Assembly: GCF_000691145.1 (NCBI RefSeq)
Contig: NZ_ASJC01000005.1
Coordinates: 124,001 to 188,000 of the forward strand
DNA: 64,000 nucleotides
DNA from: Bacillus altitudinis 41KF2b
GTDB taxonomy: Bacteria; Bacillota; Bacilli; Bacillales; Bacillaceae
Direction of reading: 5' to 3'
Positions 16,234-26,121 of the stretch are shown here, in pieces (the stretch's first letter is position 1; each line of letters starts with the position of its first letter). Below the pieces are notes generated by a model that made no database searches, was not told the DNA's origin, and was given only the letters and a program-made list of their open reading frames with translations. A program made the translations under genes and the position numbers.

Positions 16234-16271
16234 ACTTCTTTTTGATAAAAGGGAGCGCTCTGTCCTTTTTT
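16226..16271 (+). terminator. Riboswitch-controlled terminator before gcvT
   Basis: GGACAGAG (16226-16233), which is also the 3' strand of the aptamer 2 basal stem, pairs with CTCTGTCC (16258-16265), followed by six T's. Shared use of one strand gives the glycine-dependent choice. Confidence 0.9.
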
Positions 16272-16337
16272 GCTGTGATTTTTTTCTGAAAATTCAGCTT
16301 GTAATGTGCACTGTAAGAAAAAAGGGGGAAACGATTG

Positions 16338-17435
16338 ATGTTGAAACGAACACCGCTTTTTCATGCGTATGAAACGTTTGGCGCAAAAACCATTGACTTC
16401 GGGGGCTGGGAATTACCTGTCCAATTTTCTTCCATTAAAGAAGAACATGAAGCTGTTCGAACAAAAGCAGGGCTGTTTGACGTGTCTCACATGGGTGAGG
16501 TGGAAGTCACAGGTCAGGGAGCTCTTCCTTTTTTACAAAGGTTATTAACCAATGATCTGTCAAAGCTGACAGACGGTAAGGCACTATATACAGCCATGTG
16601 TTATGAAGATGGCGGAACGGTGGATGATCTGCTCGTCTACCAAAAAGAAAAGAACAACTATTTGCTTGTGATCAATGCTTCAAATATTGAAAAAGATGTG
16701 GATTGGCTGCTGAAACATCAAGGTGAGGAAGACGTTTCGATTAAAAATGTCTCTGATCAAACCGCCTTGTTAGCCCTTCAAGGACCTCTTGCTGCTGACA
16801 TCATCAAAGATGTTGCGGATGAAGAGGTAACGTCATTGAAGCCATTTACGTTTTTATCAAAAGCAATCATTGCGCAAAAAGAGGTGCTTGTATCAAGAAC
16901 CGGCTACACAGGAGAAGATGGCTTTGAAATCTACTGCCAGTCAGAAGATGCTGTTCACCTTTGGACCGCTTTATTAGAAGCCGGACAGCCGAAAGGACTG
17001 ATTCCATGTGGACTCGGTGCACGTGACACCTTAAGATTTGAAGCAAGACTTCCGCTTTATGGCCAAGAGCTCACGAAGGATATTTCTCCTTTAGAAGGCG
17101 GCATTGGTTTTGCTGTTAAAACGGATAAAGAAGCAGATTTTATCGGAAAAGATGCACTTAAAAAACAAAAAGAAGAAGGACCGAAGCGAAAGCTTGTCGG
17201 GATTGAAATGATAGATAAGGGGATTCCGCGGACAGACTATCCAGTCTTCTCAGGAGATAAGCAGATTGGTGTAGTCACAACCGGTACACAATCTCCAACA
17301 TTAAAGAAAAATATTGGGCTTGCCTTGATTGAAACATCAGAGGCGCAGCTTGGGACAGAAGTGGAAGTGCAAGTTCGTAAAAAACGTCTAAAAGCCAAAA
17401 TCGTCGCCACACCATTTTATAAAAGAGCCAAATAA
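16338..17435 (+). CDS. gcvT: Aminomethyltransferase, glycine cleavage T protein
   Basis: A 365-residue T protein that transfers the aminomethyl carbon from lipoyl-H protein to tetrahydrofolate, releasing ammonia. Family blocks: [67 protein letters not shown] precedes ATG 16338; an in-frame TTG lies one codon earlier. First gene after the glycine riboswitch. Confidence 0.96.
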   Translation: MLKRTPLFHAYETFGAKTIDFGGWELPVQFSSIKEEHEAVRTKAGLFDVSHMGEVEVTGQGALPFLQRLLTNDLSKLTDGKALYTAMCYEDGGTVDDLLVYQKEKNNYLLVINASNIEKDVDWLLKHQGEEDVSIKNVSDQTALLALQGPLAADIIKDVADEEVTSLKPFTFLSKAIIAQKEVLVSRTGYTGEDGFEIYCQSEDAVHLWTALLEAGQPKGLIPCGLGARDTLRFEARLPLYGQELTKDISPLEGGIGFAVKTDKEADFIGKDALKKQKEEGPKRKLVGIEMIDKGIPRTDYPVFSGDKQIGVVTTGTQSPTLKKNIGLALIETSEAQLGTEVEVQVRKKRLKAKIVATPFYKRAK

Positions 17436-17451
17436 CGAGGAGGAATAGAGG

Positions 17452-18798
17452 ATGAAGCACAGGTATTTGCCGCAAACAGAGCAAGATCAAAAAGAAATGC
17501 TGGATGTCATCGGTGTTCAGTCAATTGATGAGCTTTTCTCAGATATCCCAGAGAAAGTCAGATTCAAAGGTGCGTACAACATTAAAGAAGCCGCATCAGA
17601 AACAGAGCTAGTGCGGGAATTGTCTCGTCTTGCTGCAAAAAATAAAGATACAGTGGCTTATGCCTCGTTTTTAGGTGCTGGTGTGTATGATCATTACCAG
17701 CCTGTGATTGTCGATCATGTGATTTCACGTTCTGAATTTTATACAGCGTACACACCTTATCAGCCTGAAATTTCTCAAGGTGAATTGCAAGCAATCTTTG
17801 AATTTCAAACAATGATTGCTGAGCTGACCGGTATGGATCTTGCCAACTCCTCGATGTATGATGGCGGAACGGCATTAGCTGAAGCGGCGATGCTGGCTGC
17901 AGGACATACAAAAAAGAAAAAGATTGTGGTATCTGAGACGGTTCATCCTGAATCAAGAGCGGTGCTGAAAACATATGCGAAAGGACAGCATATTGAAGTC
18001 GTCGAGGTACCTGCGCGAAAAGGTCAGACCGATCTAGCTGCATTAGAAGAAGCCGTCTGCGACGAAACAGCAGCGGTCCTTGTACAATACCCAAACTTCT
18101 TCGGTGTTGTCGAACCGTTAAAAGACATTGAACCGATTGCACATAAAGGGAAAAGTCTGTTCATCGTCTCAAGTAACCCACTTGCACTTGGTTTACTGAC
18201 ACCACCAGGAAAGCTTGGGGCAGATATTGTCGTTGGTGATGCGCAGCCGTTTGGCATTCCAGCTGCATTTGGCGGACCTCATTGTGGATATTTCGCTGTG
18301 ACGAAAAAATTAATGCGGAAAGTGCCGGGGCGTTTAGTCGGGCAAACAGAAGACGAGAACGGTGTGCGAGGATTTGTGCTGACCCTTCAAGCGCGCGAGC
18401 AGCATATCCGAAGAGACAAAGCGACTTCAAATATTTGTTCAAACCAAGCATTAAATGCGTTAGCCGCTTCTGTTGCGATGACGGCGCTTGGGAAAACAGG
18501 TATCAAAGACATTGCCTATCAAAACGTACAAAAGGCCCATTATGCCAAGACGCAGGCAGAAAAACATGGGTTACAGGCTGAAATAGAGGGCGCTCATTTT
18601 AATGAATTTGTGTTGAAACTGAATGAACCTGTGAAAGAAGCGAATGAGCGATTGCTTGAAAAAGGAATCATCGGTGGATATGACTTGGGACGGGATTATC
18701 CAGAGCTTCAGCAGCATATGCTCGTCGCTGTGACAGAACTAAGAACAAAAGAAGAAATTGATACGTTCATCAAGGAATTGGGGGATCGTCATGAATAA
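17452..18798 (+). CDS. gcvPA: Glycine dehydrogenase (decarboxylating) subunit 1
   Basis: A 448-residue N-terminal half of the PLP-dependent P protein, encoded separately as in other Firmicutes. Blocks: [65 protein letters not shown] (two overlapping segments of it cover the substrate channel). It pairs with GcvPB to decarboxylate glycine and load H protein. It starts 16 bp after gcvT behind GAGGAGG and overlaps gcvPB by 8 bp. Confidence 0.96.
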   Translation: MKHRYLPQTEQDQKEMLDVIGVQSIDELFSDIPEKVRFKGAYNIKEAASETELVRELSRLAAKNKDTVAYASFLGAGVYDHYQPVIVDHVISRSEFYTAYTPYQPEISQGELQAIFEFQTMIAELTGMDLANSSMYDGGTALAEAAMLAAGHTKKKKIVVSETVHPESRAVLKTYAKGQHIEVVEVPARKGQTDLAALEEAVCDETAAVLVQYPNFFGVVEPLKDIEPIAHKGKSLFIVSSNPLALGLLTPPGKLGADIVVGDAQPFGIPAAFGGPHCGYFAVTKKLMRKVPGRLVGQTEDENGVRGFVLTLQAREQHIRRDKATSNICSNQALNALAASVAMTALGKTGIKDIAYQNVQKAHYAKTQAEKHGLQAEIEGAHFNEFVLKLNEPVKEANERLLEKGIIGGYDLGRDYPELQQHMLVAVTELRTKEEIDTFIKELGDRHE

Positions 18799-20254
18799 AC
18801 AAGATCAGCCGCTTATTTTTGAATTATCCAAAGAAGGAAGAATTGGTTACAGCCTGCCTGATTTAGACGTACCTGAGGAGAAGCTCCCAGATTTATTTGA
18901 TGAAACGTATATCCGCCATGAAGATGCGGAGCTGCCAGAGGTTTCTGAACTGGACATTATGCGTCACTACACAGCATTATCTAGGCGTAATCACGGGGTC
19001 GATTCTGGCTTTTATCCTCTAGGCTCTTGTACTATGAAATATAATCCAAAGATTAACGAAAAGGTGGCACGTCTTGCAGGTTTCTCGCATGTGCATCCAC
19101 TTCAAGAGGCAGACACTGTGCAAGGTGCATTAGAGTTACTTTATGATTTAGGTGACCATTTAGAAGAAATTACAGGAATGGACGCCGTGACATTACAGCC
19201 TGCGGCAGGAGCACATGGCGAATGGACGGGGCTCATGATGATTCGTGCATACCATGAAGCAAGAGGAGATCATAAACGAACAAAAGTCATCGTGCCTGAT
19301 TCTGCTCATGGAACAAATCCCGCATCTGCAACAGTAGCTGGATTTGAAACGATTACGGTGGCATCATCTAATGAACATGGGCTTGTCGATTTAGACGACC
19401 TGCGCCGTGTTGTCAATGAAGAAACGGCGGCTCTCATGCTCACAAATCCAAATACACTTGGCCTTTTTGAAGAAAATATTTTAGAAATGGCTGAAATCGT
19501 CCACGGAGCAGGCGGGAAGCTTTATTATGATGGAGCGAACTTAAATGCCGTATTAAGCAGAGCAAGACCGGGGGATATGGGATTTGATGTGGTTCACTTA
19601 AATCTTCATAAAACCTTTACAGGTCCACACGGAGGAGGAGGCCCTGGTTCAGGTCCAGTTGGCGTGAAAAAGGATTTGATTCCATATTTGCCAAAGCCAG
19701 TGCTTGTGAAGAAAGATGATCGTTATTTCTTTGATTACGATCGTCCAGAATCCATCGGCCGTGTGAAACCGTTCTATGGCAACTTTGGCATCAATGTCAG
19801 AGCGTATGCGTATATCCGCTCTATGGGACCAGACGGCTTAAAGGCTGTAACTGATCATGCGGTGTTGAATGCAAACTATATGATGCGCCGCTTATGTGCT
19901 CATTATGATTTGCCATTTGACCGCCACTGTAAGCATGAATTTGTCCTTTCAGGTAAACGTCAAAAGAAACTAGGTGTGCGGACACTTGATATTGCCAAAC
20001 GATTACTTGATTTTGGCTATCATCCGCCAACAATTTACTTCCCGCTAAATGTAGAGGAATGTATCATGATTGAACCAACTGAAACAGAATCAAAAGAAAC
20101 CCTTGATGCATTTATTGAAGCGATGATTCAAATCGCAAAAGAAGCGGAAGAGAACCCAGAAATCGTACAGGAAGCACCACATACAACCGTTGTGAAACGA
20201 ATGGATGAAACAAAGGCAGCACGGAATCCAGTGCTAGTTTTTGAAAGAAAATAA
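18791..20254 (+). CDS. gcvPB: Glycine dehydrogenase (decarboxylating) subunit 2
   Basis: A 487-residue C-terminal half of the P protein. The PLP lysine is in [22 protein letters not shown] 18791 overlaps the gcvPA stop and follows GGGGGATCGTC; the open frame extends 11 codons further upstream but inside gcvPA. Together with GcvPA, T protein, H protein and lipoamide dehydrogenase it breaks glycine down to CO2, NH3 and methylene-THF. Confidence 0.96.
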   Translation: MNKQDQPLIFELSKEGRIGYSLPDLDVPEEKLPDLFDETYIRHEDAELPEVSELDIMRHYTALSRRNHGVDSGFYPLGSCTMKYNPKINEKVARLAGFSHVHPLQEADTVQGALELLYDLGDHLEEITGMDAVTLQPAAGAHGEWTGLMMIRAYHEARGDHKRTKVIVPDSAHGTNPASATVAGFETITVASSNEHGLVDLDDLRRVVNEETAALMLTNPNTLGLFEENILEMAEIVHGAGGKLYYDGANLNAVLSRARPGDMGFDVVHLNLHKTFTGPHGGGGPGSGPVGVKKDLIPYLPKPVLVKKDDRYFFDYDRPESIGRVKPFYGNFGINVRAYAYIRSMGPDGLKAVTDHAVLNANYMMRRLCAHYDLPFDRHCKHEFVLSGKRQKKLGVRTLDIAKRLLDFGYHPPTIYFPLNVEECIMIEPTETESKETLDAFIEAMIQIAKEAEENPEIVQEAPHTTVVKRMDETKAARNPVLVFERK

Positions 20255-20292
20255 AAAGACTCATGGGGGCAATAGCTCCCAGAGTCTTTTTT
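20253..20292. terminator. Bidirectional terminator between gcvPB and yqhL
   Basis: AAAAAGACTC (20253-20262) pairs with GAGTCTTTTTT (20282-20292); GGG and CCC pair further inside. Confidence 0.9.
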
Positions 20293-20293
20293 G

Positions 20294-20680
20294 TTAGTTC
20301 TTTGTTTTAATGCGGCCGCCCCATTTTTTAAAGCCGCCCTTTAAATTATAAATCTCACGACAGCCATTTTTACGTAACGTTTGAGCAGCCTTTCCGCTTC
20401 TCAAATTATTTTGGCAATAGAGATAAACAGGCTTGTCAGGGCGTATTTCATTTTTGCGCTGCTTTAATTGTGAAAGGGGAATGTTTCTTGCGCCTAAAAT
20501 ATGTCCACCTTCAAACTCATTTGGTTCTCTCACATCAATGAGTTGGGCTTTGCGGTAACCTTTGATAAATTCTGCTTCCGTCAGCGTTTTCATAATGCGC
20601 TGCTGATAAATGTAACTGCCGATGGAATAAAGAACGAAAAGTCCACAAAGTGAGAGGACGATATAGTTGAATATTGGCAA
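20294..20680 (-). CDS. yqhL: Membrane-anchored rhodanese-domain protein YqhL
   Basis: A 128-residue protein with an N-terminal membrane anchor (FNYIVLSLCGLFVLYSIGSYI) and one rhodanese domain. The active-site loop is YCQNNLRSG, with the Cys at the usual place. Rhodaneses carry persulphide sulphur; the acceptor is unknown. Start is TTG 20680 behind GAAGGAG. Confidence 0.9.
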   Translation of the reverse strand: MPIFNYIVLSLCGLFVLYSIGSYIYQQRIMKTLTEAEFIKGYRKAQLIDVREPNEFEGGHILGARNIPLSQLKQRKNEIRPDKPVYLYCQNNLRSGKAAQTLRKNGCREIYNLKGGFKKWGGRIKTKN

Positions 20681-20893
20681 TACGACTCGACTCCTTCTTG
20701 AGCATCAGCACAGTCACCTGTCTGATGGTACGTTTTAGACAAATACTATTATAGTAAAGCAAAAGAAACTTGTCATCATAAATGGTAAGAATTATTTTCA
20801 ATTCCTTCCCTATTTGATAGACTGATGAAGAGAGAAAATCGGTGGTCACCACCATCATCTAACATTGACTACGTAAAAGAGAAGGGATTTTAT

Positions 20894-21730
20894 ATGCAAA
20901 AAGAGAAATGGTGTTTCATTGATACAGGAAACCAAGACCCTGCCTTTAACATGGCCATGGACGAAGCCTTGCTTTATTGGCATAGTGAGAAGCTGATCCC
21001 GCCTGTGATCCGTTTTTATGGTTGGAATCCAGCGACATTATCTGTTGGATATTTTCAACATGTTGAAAAAGAAATCAACATGGAAGCGGTTGAGCGCTAT
21101 GGTCTTGGATTTGTCCGCAGGCCTACAGGAGGCCGCGGCGTTCTTCATGATCAGGAATTGACCTACAGTGTGATCGTATCAGAAGAGCATCCAGAGATGC
21201 CGGCGACGGTGACAGAGGCATACCGCGTCATTTCAGAAGGGATTTTAGAGGGCTTTAAAGAACTGGGACTCGATGCGTATTTTGCTATTCCTCGTACAGA
21301 AAAAGAAAAAGAAAGCTTAAAAAATCCAAGATCGTCTGTATGTTTTGATGCGCCTTCATGGTACGAGCTTGTTGTAGAAGGCAGAAAAGTAGCAGGCAGT
21401 GCGCAAACAAGACAAAAAGGTGTGATCCTCCAGCATGGCTCGATTTTAATTGATCTTGATGAGGATAAATTGTTTGATTTATTTCTTTATCCAAACGATC
21501 GGGTGAGAGAGCGGATGCAGCGCAGCTTTAAAAACAAAGCGGTGGCGATCAATGAAATTTCAGATCGAACATGTACGATAGACGATGCGCGTGTTGCATT
21601 TAAACGAGGATTTGAAAAAGGATTAAATATCGAGCTTGTGCCTTATGAGCTGACAGATGAAGAGTTGGCATTTGTTCATCACCTCGCCAAAACGAAATAC
21701 GCCACAGATGATTGGAATTACAAGCGTTAA
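20894..21730 (+). CDS. lipM: Octanoyl-[GcvH]:protein N-octanoyltransferase LipM
   Basis: A 278-residue LplA/LipB-fold transferase. LipM moves octanoate from acyl carrier protein to the H protein GcvH, starting lipoylation, and so serves both the glycine cleavage system and the bkd complex in this window. Motifs: [18 protein letters not shown], the catalytic Cys in [24 protein letters not shown]. The frame opens at 20825, but [12 protein letters not shown] at ATG 20894 is the family start. Confidence 0.93.
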   Translation: MQKEKWCFIDTGNQDPAFNMAMDEALLYWHSEKLIPPVIRFYGWNPATLSVGYFQHVEKEINMEAVERYGLGFVRRPTGGRGVLHDQELTYSVIVSEEHPEMPATVTEAYRVISEGILEGFKELGLDAYFAIPRTEKEKESLKNPRSSVCFDAPSWYELVVEGRKVAGSAQTRQKGVILQHGSILIDLDEDKLFDLFLYPNDRVRERMQRSFKNKAVAINEISDRTCTIDDARVAFKRGFEKGLNIELVPYELTDEELAFVHHLAKTKYATDDWNYKR

Positions 21731-21815
21731 GACGAAGGACTCTTCTTGTTTTTTAATGGGCGATGGTGTAGAATTGTTATGATTATTAAGTAAAGGTGCA
21801 TTTTGGAGGGGTTTT

Positions 21816-22250
21816 ATGACTACACCTAGTATGGAAGATTATATTGAACAAATTTATATGCTGATAGAAGAAAAAGGATATGCAAGAGTATCTGATATTG
21901 CAGAAGCCCTCGCTGTCCATCCCTCCTCTGTAACAAAAATGGTTCAGAAGCTAGATAAAGATGAATACCTCATTTATGAGAAATATCGTGGTCTAATTTT
22001 AACCCCGAAAGGCAAAAAAATTGGAAAACGTCTCGTATACAGACATGAACTGCTAGAGCAATTTTTAAGAATCATTGGTGTAGATGAAGAGAAAATTTAT
22101 GATGATGTAGAAGGTATTGAGCATCATCTCAGCTGGAACAGCATTGACCGTATTGGCGACCTCGTCCAATTCTTTGAAGAAAACGATGAGCGATCCGTTC
22201 AGCTGAAAGCGATTCAAAAGAAAAACGAACAAACAAATCAAGAATCTTAA
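21816..22250 (+). CDS. mntR: Manganese-dependent transcription regulator MntR
   Basis: A 144-residue DtxR-family repressor of manganese uptake. The N-terminal winged helix contains [13 protein letters not shown]. Metal ligands expected for MntR are all present: Asp8 and Glu11 (MEDYIEQ), the His in YRHELLEQF, and Glu/Glu/His in [19 protein letters not shown] precedes ATG 21816. It is monocistronic, ending in a terminator that abuts repeat copy C. Confidence 0.95.
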   Translation: MTTPSMEDYIEQIYMLIEEKGYARVSDIAEALAVHPSSVTKMVQKLDKDEYLIYEKYRGLILTPKGKKIGKRLVYRHELLEQFLRIIGVDEEKIYDDVEGIEHHLSWNSIDRIGDLVQFFEENDERSVQLKAIQKKNEQTNQES

Positions 22251-22252
22251 GA

Positions 22253-22282
22253 AAAAGGACACCTGTCGAAGGGTGTCCTTTT
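22253..22282 (+). terminator. Terminator of mntR (first hairpin)
   Basis: AAAAGGACACC (22253-22263), loop TGTCGAAG, GGTGTCCTTTT (22272-22282). The same stem with a different loop recurs at 22457-22485. Confidence 0.88.
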
Positions 22283-22456
22283 AAATTGTTGACAAAGGGG
22301 TAAAATGTACTTTATTTTAGCTCTTTGTCTTCTTTTCAGCGTGAAAGAAAACCTTTGCAGTCTAGGAAGGACGAGCATCGGAGCGGAGCGAATTTGACAT
22401 TCGTAAGCACCGGAGCGCAGGACTGACACCGAATGCGAGGGTTTGTCTACACGCTG
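22283..22456 (-). repeat. Interspersed ~174-bp repeat, copy C
   Basis: Reverse orientation relative to copies A and B, running from AAATTGTT (22283) to CACGCTG (22450-22456). The long palindrome is GACAAAGGGGTAAAAT (22291-22306) / ATTTTAGCTCTTTGTC (22314-22329), with one wobble and one mismatch. The inner CGAAT/ATTCG hairpin is intact. Flanked by two hairpins with the same stem but different loops. Confidence 0.93.
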
Positions 22457-22487
22457 AAAGGACACCCTTAGCATGGGTGTCCTTTTT
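22457..22487 (+). terminator. Second mntR-type terminator hairpin
   Basis: AAAGGACACCC (22457-22467), loop TTAGCAT, GGGTGTCCTTT (22475-22485) plus T's. The stem repeats that of 22253-22282 while the loop does not. Confidence 0.85.
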
Positions 22488-22556
22488 GAATATAGTTCTA
22501 ATGAAAGGCAATTGCTCCTACACTATTAATAGTGTGACAGAAAAGGGGGCTCCTTG

Positions 22557-23432
22557 ATGAAGATAGATGGTGTGTTCTCAGGTGGAGGCATTAAGGGTGC
22601 AGCACTTGCAGGCGCCTATGAAGCGCTTGAAGCAAGAGGGTTTCAATTTGTCCGTCTCGCTGGAACAAGTGCGGGAGCGATCATTGCTTCACTCATCGCA
22701 GCGGGTTTTACGAGTCAGGAGATTCGGGAGCTGTTAGACGAAATGGATGAGCATCAATTGCTTGATCGAAGGTGTCAATTCATCCCGTTTAAAATGCTCA
22801 GATGGGTGTCTATTTATTGGCGTCTTGGCCTTTACAAAGGTGACCGTCTAGAAAAATGGCTGACAGACGTGTTAAAACGAAAAGGCGTCACCGTATTCGG
22901 TGATCTGAAAAAAGATACGCTCAAAATCGTCGCTTCTGATTTAACAAATGGCAAAATCCTCGTCCTTCCAGATGACCTTCCTTCCTATGGGTTAAATCCA
23001 GAACGGTTTTCTGTTGCCAGAGCCATTCGGATGAGCTGCAGTCTGCCGTATTTTTTCGAACCTGTCAAACTGAGGTCTTCAAAAGGAATTTGTACCATAG
23101 TAGATGGCGGCGTGCTCAGCAACTTTCCGATTTGGCTTTTTGCTGAAGAGAAAAAAAGACCGTTTGTCGGTGTCACATTAACCCCAAACGAAAAAGAACG
23201 CCCTCAACATTCCATCCGCAATGCGTTTGAACTGTTTGGCGCTCTATTTGAAACGATGCGTGGTGCTCATGACGAAAGACATATTGCCACAAAACACGAA
23301 CGTCATATTATTTTTATTCCTGTAGAACACGTCATTGCCACTGATTTTCAGCTGATGACAGAAAAGAAAAAGGCGCTCGTCGATCTAGGCAGACAGAAGG
23401 CCGAGCAATTTTTAAAGAGCTGGACATTTTAA
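22557..23432 (+). CDS. yqhO: Patatin-like phospholipase family protein YqhO
   Basis: A 291-residue patatin-domain protein. Oxyanion hole SGGGIKG near the N-terminus, nucleophile elbow GTSAG (Ser), and catalytic Asp in VDGGVLSNFP. The family hydrolyses acyl esters; the substrate is unknown. ATG 22557 follows AAAGGGGGCTCC; a TTG one codon earlier is in frame. It converges with yqhP. Confidence 0.92.
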   Translation: MKIDGVFSGGGIKGAALAGAYEALEARGFQFVRLAGTSAGAIIASLIAAGFTSQEIRELLDEMDEHQLLDRRCQFIPFKMLRWVSIYWRLGLYKGDRLEKWLTDVLKRKGVTVFGDLKKDTLKIVASDLTNGKILVLPDDLPSYGLNPERFSVARAIRMSCSLPYFFEPVKLRSSKGICTIVDGGVLSNFPIWLFAEEKKRPFVGVTLTPNEKERPQHSIRNAFELFGALFETMRGAHDERHIATKHERHIIFIPVEHVIATDFQLMTEKKKALVDLGRQKAEQFLKSWTF

Positions 23433-23824
23433 AATAAGGCGCGATTTTTCTTTTTGTTTTTCTTGCCTTCAATGACTGTCAAATGTGTTTGGCTTTTCTT
23501 TTTGAGAAGGACGGGCTTAGACTTGTGGTCAGTCGGCACGCTTCGCAAATGAGTGACCCGGTTTTTCATCTGGCTTTTCGTTTTTGGTTTAGGCTGCTGG
23601 TAGCGACGTTTTGATTGTTTGACTGCTTTACGATAAAGATTTCCTTCTGTTCCAGTTCTTCGATTCATCAGCCATCTAAATAAGAAAAATAGAACCGCTC
23701 CAACGATCACAACTGATAGCAGCATTGTAAAAAGTCTGCTTGGATTCGTTGTGAGTAAATACACAAATCCCAAAACACCTAAAGCGAAAATAATGGTAAA
23801 AGCAGGATGTACTCGGCGATTCAT
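23429..23824 (-). CDS. yqhP: Conserved membrane protein YqhP
   Basis: A 131-residue protein with two N-terminal membrane segments (FTIIFALGVLGFVYLL and LFTMLLSVVIVGAVLFFLF) and a very basic, Lys/Arg/Gln-rich tail. It follows yqhQ with a 38-bp gap behind GGAGGTGG. Its last codon overlaps the yqhO stop by four bases. Function unknown. Confidence 0.85.
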   Translation of the reverse strand: MNRRVHPAFTIIFALGVLGFVYLLTTNPSRLFTMLLSVVIVGAVLFFLFRWLMNRRTGTEGNLYRKAVKQSKRRYQQPKPKTKSQMKNRVTHLRSVPTDHKSKPVLLKKKSQTHLTVIEGKKNKKKNRALF

Positions 23825-23862
23825 AACTGTCCACCTCCGAAAGAATTTACCGGATTTATAAA

Positions 23863-24819
23863 CTAGATCACTTGATGAGCAGAATCTGATGCTTGTTTCG
23901 CAGATGCTTCCTCTAAACGAAGAAGTTCATTAAAACTTGCAATGGCTACCTCGACTTGATCATCAGAGGGTTCTTTTGTTGTGAGCAATTGCAGCCAAAG
24001 GCCAGGATAGCCAAGCACTTTAAGCACTGGCACGTCACGGAGTTTGTTTGTGAGCTGAAGCACTTCAAATGAAATGCCCAGAACAACCGGAATAAGCGCC
24101 AAGCGATTCAGAACTCTCACCCATAAAGGATCTGTCGGTACGAGTAAATAGACGAACATGCCGACAATGACAGTGAATAAAATAAAGCTGCTGCCGCATC
24201 GATAATGCAGGCGAGATTGGCTTTGGACATTTTCCACTGTGATGTCAAGATTCTGTTCATAGCAGTTTATGACTTTATGTTCTGCCCCATGATATTGAAA
24301 TACCCTTTTAATTAAAGGGGTCATGGAAATAAAGTAAATATAGCCTAATAACAGGATCAATTTAAAGAATGTTTCCACTGCAATTTGTGCGAAGTTTCCA
24401 GAAAACACCGGACGCACAAGTTCAGCTAAAAAGACAGGCACTAAAGTAAAGACAAATTTACTAAAAAGAAGAGAGAGAACTCCGATCACAGCAATGCCGA
24501 AGATCATTGATAATTTCGAGCTTTTTTGTTCTTTTTCAAGAGAATGATCTTCAGAAGGATCTAAGTCATAGCGCTCGCTGGAGAAGTTTAAGTGCTTACT
24601 GCCGTTTGCGCTTGCTTCAACAAGTGCAGCAACACCCCTGACAAAAGGGATTTTCTTAAGAAAGGCGGTTCGTTTATTGGAGGTCCGGGGAAGCTTTAAA
24701 AACTCAATCGACTCATCCTTACGCCGAATCGCTGTCACATAGTTCATTTTACCTCCGAACATGACACCTTCCACAACTGCCTGCCCTCCATATGCTGGAG
24801 GTTTTGTTTGATTGGACAT
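23863..24819 (-). CDS. yqhQ: DUF1385 membrane protein YqhQ
   Basis: A 318-residue protein of the DUF1385 family. Conserved opening PPAYGGQAVVEGVMFGGK, four to five membrane segments between ~95 and ~255, and the HGAEHKVINCYE block. Function unknown. First gene of a yqhQ-yqhP unit. The 220-bp gap to yqhR shows no further gene. Confidence 0.9.
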   Translation of the reverse strand: MSNQTKPPAYGGQAVVEGVMFGGKMNYVTAIRRKDESIEFLKLPRTSNKRTAFLKKIPFVRGVAALVEASANGSKHLNFSSERYDLDPSEDHSLEKEQKSSKLSMIFGIAVIGVLSLLFSKFVFTLVPVFLAELVRPVFSGNFAQIAVETFFKLILLLGYIYFISMTPLIKRVFQYHGAEHKVINCYEQNLDITVENVQSQSRLHYRCGSSFILFTVIVGMFVYLLVPTDPLWVRVLNRLALIPVVLGISFEVLQLTNKLRDVPVLKVLGYPGLWLQLLTTKEPSDDQVEVAIASFNELLRLEEASAKQASDSAHQVI

Positions 24820-25040
24820 ATTTCATCAACCTGCCTGTTTCCTGTAATTTACATGCATTTCCTTATACCTTTATTGTACAGGAAAAGAGGGGAAATCACT
24901 AGCTCACAGGTCGATTATCTACTAGAATTCTATCTACCTCTTTTTAGCCAGTATACCCTGTTATAAAAATTTTACACTCTCGCACGGAAATCCTTTTTTT
25001 TCATGACATTTTGGACATACTACTTGCTGGAGGTGTTCAT

Positions 25041-25568
25041 ATGAAACGTGATGAAAAGAAAAACCAAGAAGAAAAAAATCAATCAGTACAAATGTCTTCA
25101 ATGGTGGCAAGGGCAGCAGCCACAGGTTTTGTCGGCGGAGTTTTTTGGGGCTTTATCGGATTTCTGACCCATATGTTTCATTTTTCAGAGGTGAGTCCAA
25201 ATATGCTGTTGCAGCCATTTGTGCTTGGTGAATGGAAAAAAGGCGGACTTGGTACATTTATGAGTATTGTTCTTTTAGGGATTTTATCTATTGGGGCAGC
25301 CTTTATTTATTATGGACTGCTCAAACGGATAAAAGGTTTTTGGATGGGACTGATTTATGGAGGGGTTTTGTGGCTGCTTGTTTTTTATGTATTTAATCCT
25401 ATATTCCCCGATGTGAAGCAAGTGCAAGATTTGCAGCAAAGCACCATTGTGACGACATTTTGCCTATATATTTTATATGGCATGTTTGTCGGATACAGTA
25501 TTTCATTTGAATACAATGAATTAACGAGTCAGAAGCTTGCAAGAGCACTCGGGAAAAAGACAGAATAA
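25041..25568 (+). CDS. yqhR: Membrane protein YqhR
   Basis: A 175-residue protein with four predicted membrane segments (AAATGFVGGVFWGFIGFLTH, MSIVLLGILSIGAAFIYYGLL, MGLIYGGVLWLLVFYVF, TFCLYILYGMFVGYSI) after a charged N-terminus. TGGAGGTG (25028-25035) sets the start at ATG 25041 rather than at 25011. YqhR family, function unknown. Confidence 0.88.
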   Translation: MKRDEKKNQEEKNQSVQMSSMVARAAATGFVGGVFWGFIGFLTHMFHFSEVSPNMLLQPFVLGEWKKGGLGTFMSIVLLGILSIGAAFIYYGLLKRIKGFWMGLIYGGVLWLLVFYVFNPIFPDVKQVQDLQQSTIVTTFCLYILYGMFVGYSISFEYNELTSQKLARALGKKTE

Positions 25569-25677
25569 AGTGTAAATCCACCTTTCATATGATAAAATTA
25601 TTTTTGGAAACGAAAGGTTTCTAAGGAAAAAGAAACAGACATCGATATAGAGTGAATTAGGGTGAAGGAGTGGTCAT

Positions 25678-26121
25678 ATGCCTCATTTTCTAGTGCTGAA
25701 TGGGCCCAACTTAAATAGGCTCGGCAAGAGAGAGCCAGGAGTTTATGGAAGTAAAACATTAACAGATTTAGAAACGGATTTGTTTCAGTTTGCAGAAAGA
25801 GCAAATATTCAATTGACGTTCTTTCAATCGAATCACGAGGGAGATTTGGTCGATGCGCTCCATGAAGCAGAAGATCAGTACGATGGCGTCGTGTTTAACC
25901 CGGGTGCTTTTACCCACTATAGCTATGCACTGAGAGATGCCATTGCAAGTATTACGTTACCTGTCATCGAAGTACATATCACAAATGTTCATAAGAGAGA
26001 GGAATTCCGCCATCATTCGGTTCTTGCTCCAGTATGTCAAGGTCAAATCGTTGGACTTGGTTTAGAAGGATATAAATTGGCGATTCGTTATTTAGTCAGT
26101 GAAGGGGGAGCAGTATCATGA
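25678..26121 (+). CDS. aroQ: 3-dehydroquinate dehydratase, type II
   Basis: A 147-residue enzyme of the shikimate pathway that turns 3-dehydroquinate into 3-dehydroshikimate. Motifs: LNGPNLNRLGKREPGVYG (catalytic Arg and Tyr), FFQSNHEGDLVD, FNPGAFTHYSYALRDA, and EVHITNVHKREEFRHHS with the catalytic His. Corresponds to yqhS. AGGAGTGGTC precedes ATG 25678. It overlaps the next gene by 4 bp. Confidence 0.95.
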   Translation: MPHFLVLNGPNLNRLGKREPGVYGSKTLTDLETDLFQFAERANIQLTFFQSNHEGDLVDALHEAEDQYDGVVFNPGAFTHYSYALRDAIASITLPVIEVHITNVHKREEFRHHSVLAPVCQGQIVGLGLEGYKLAIRYLVSEGGAVS

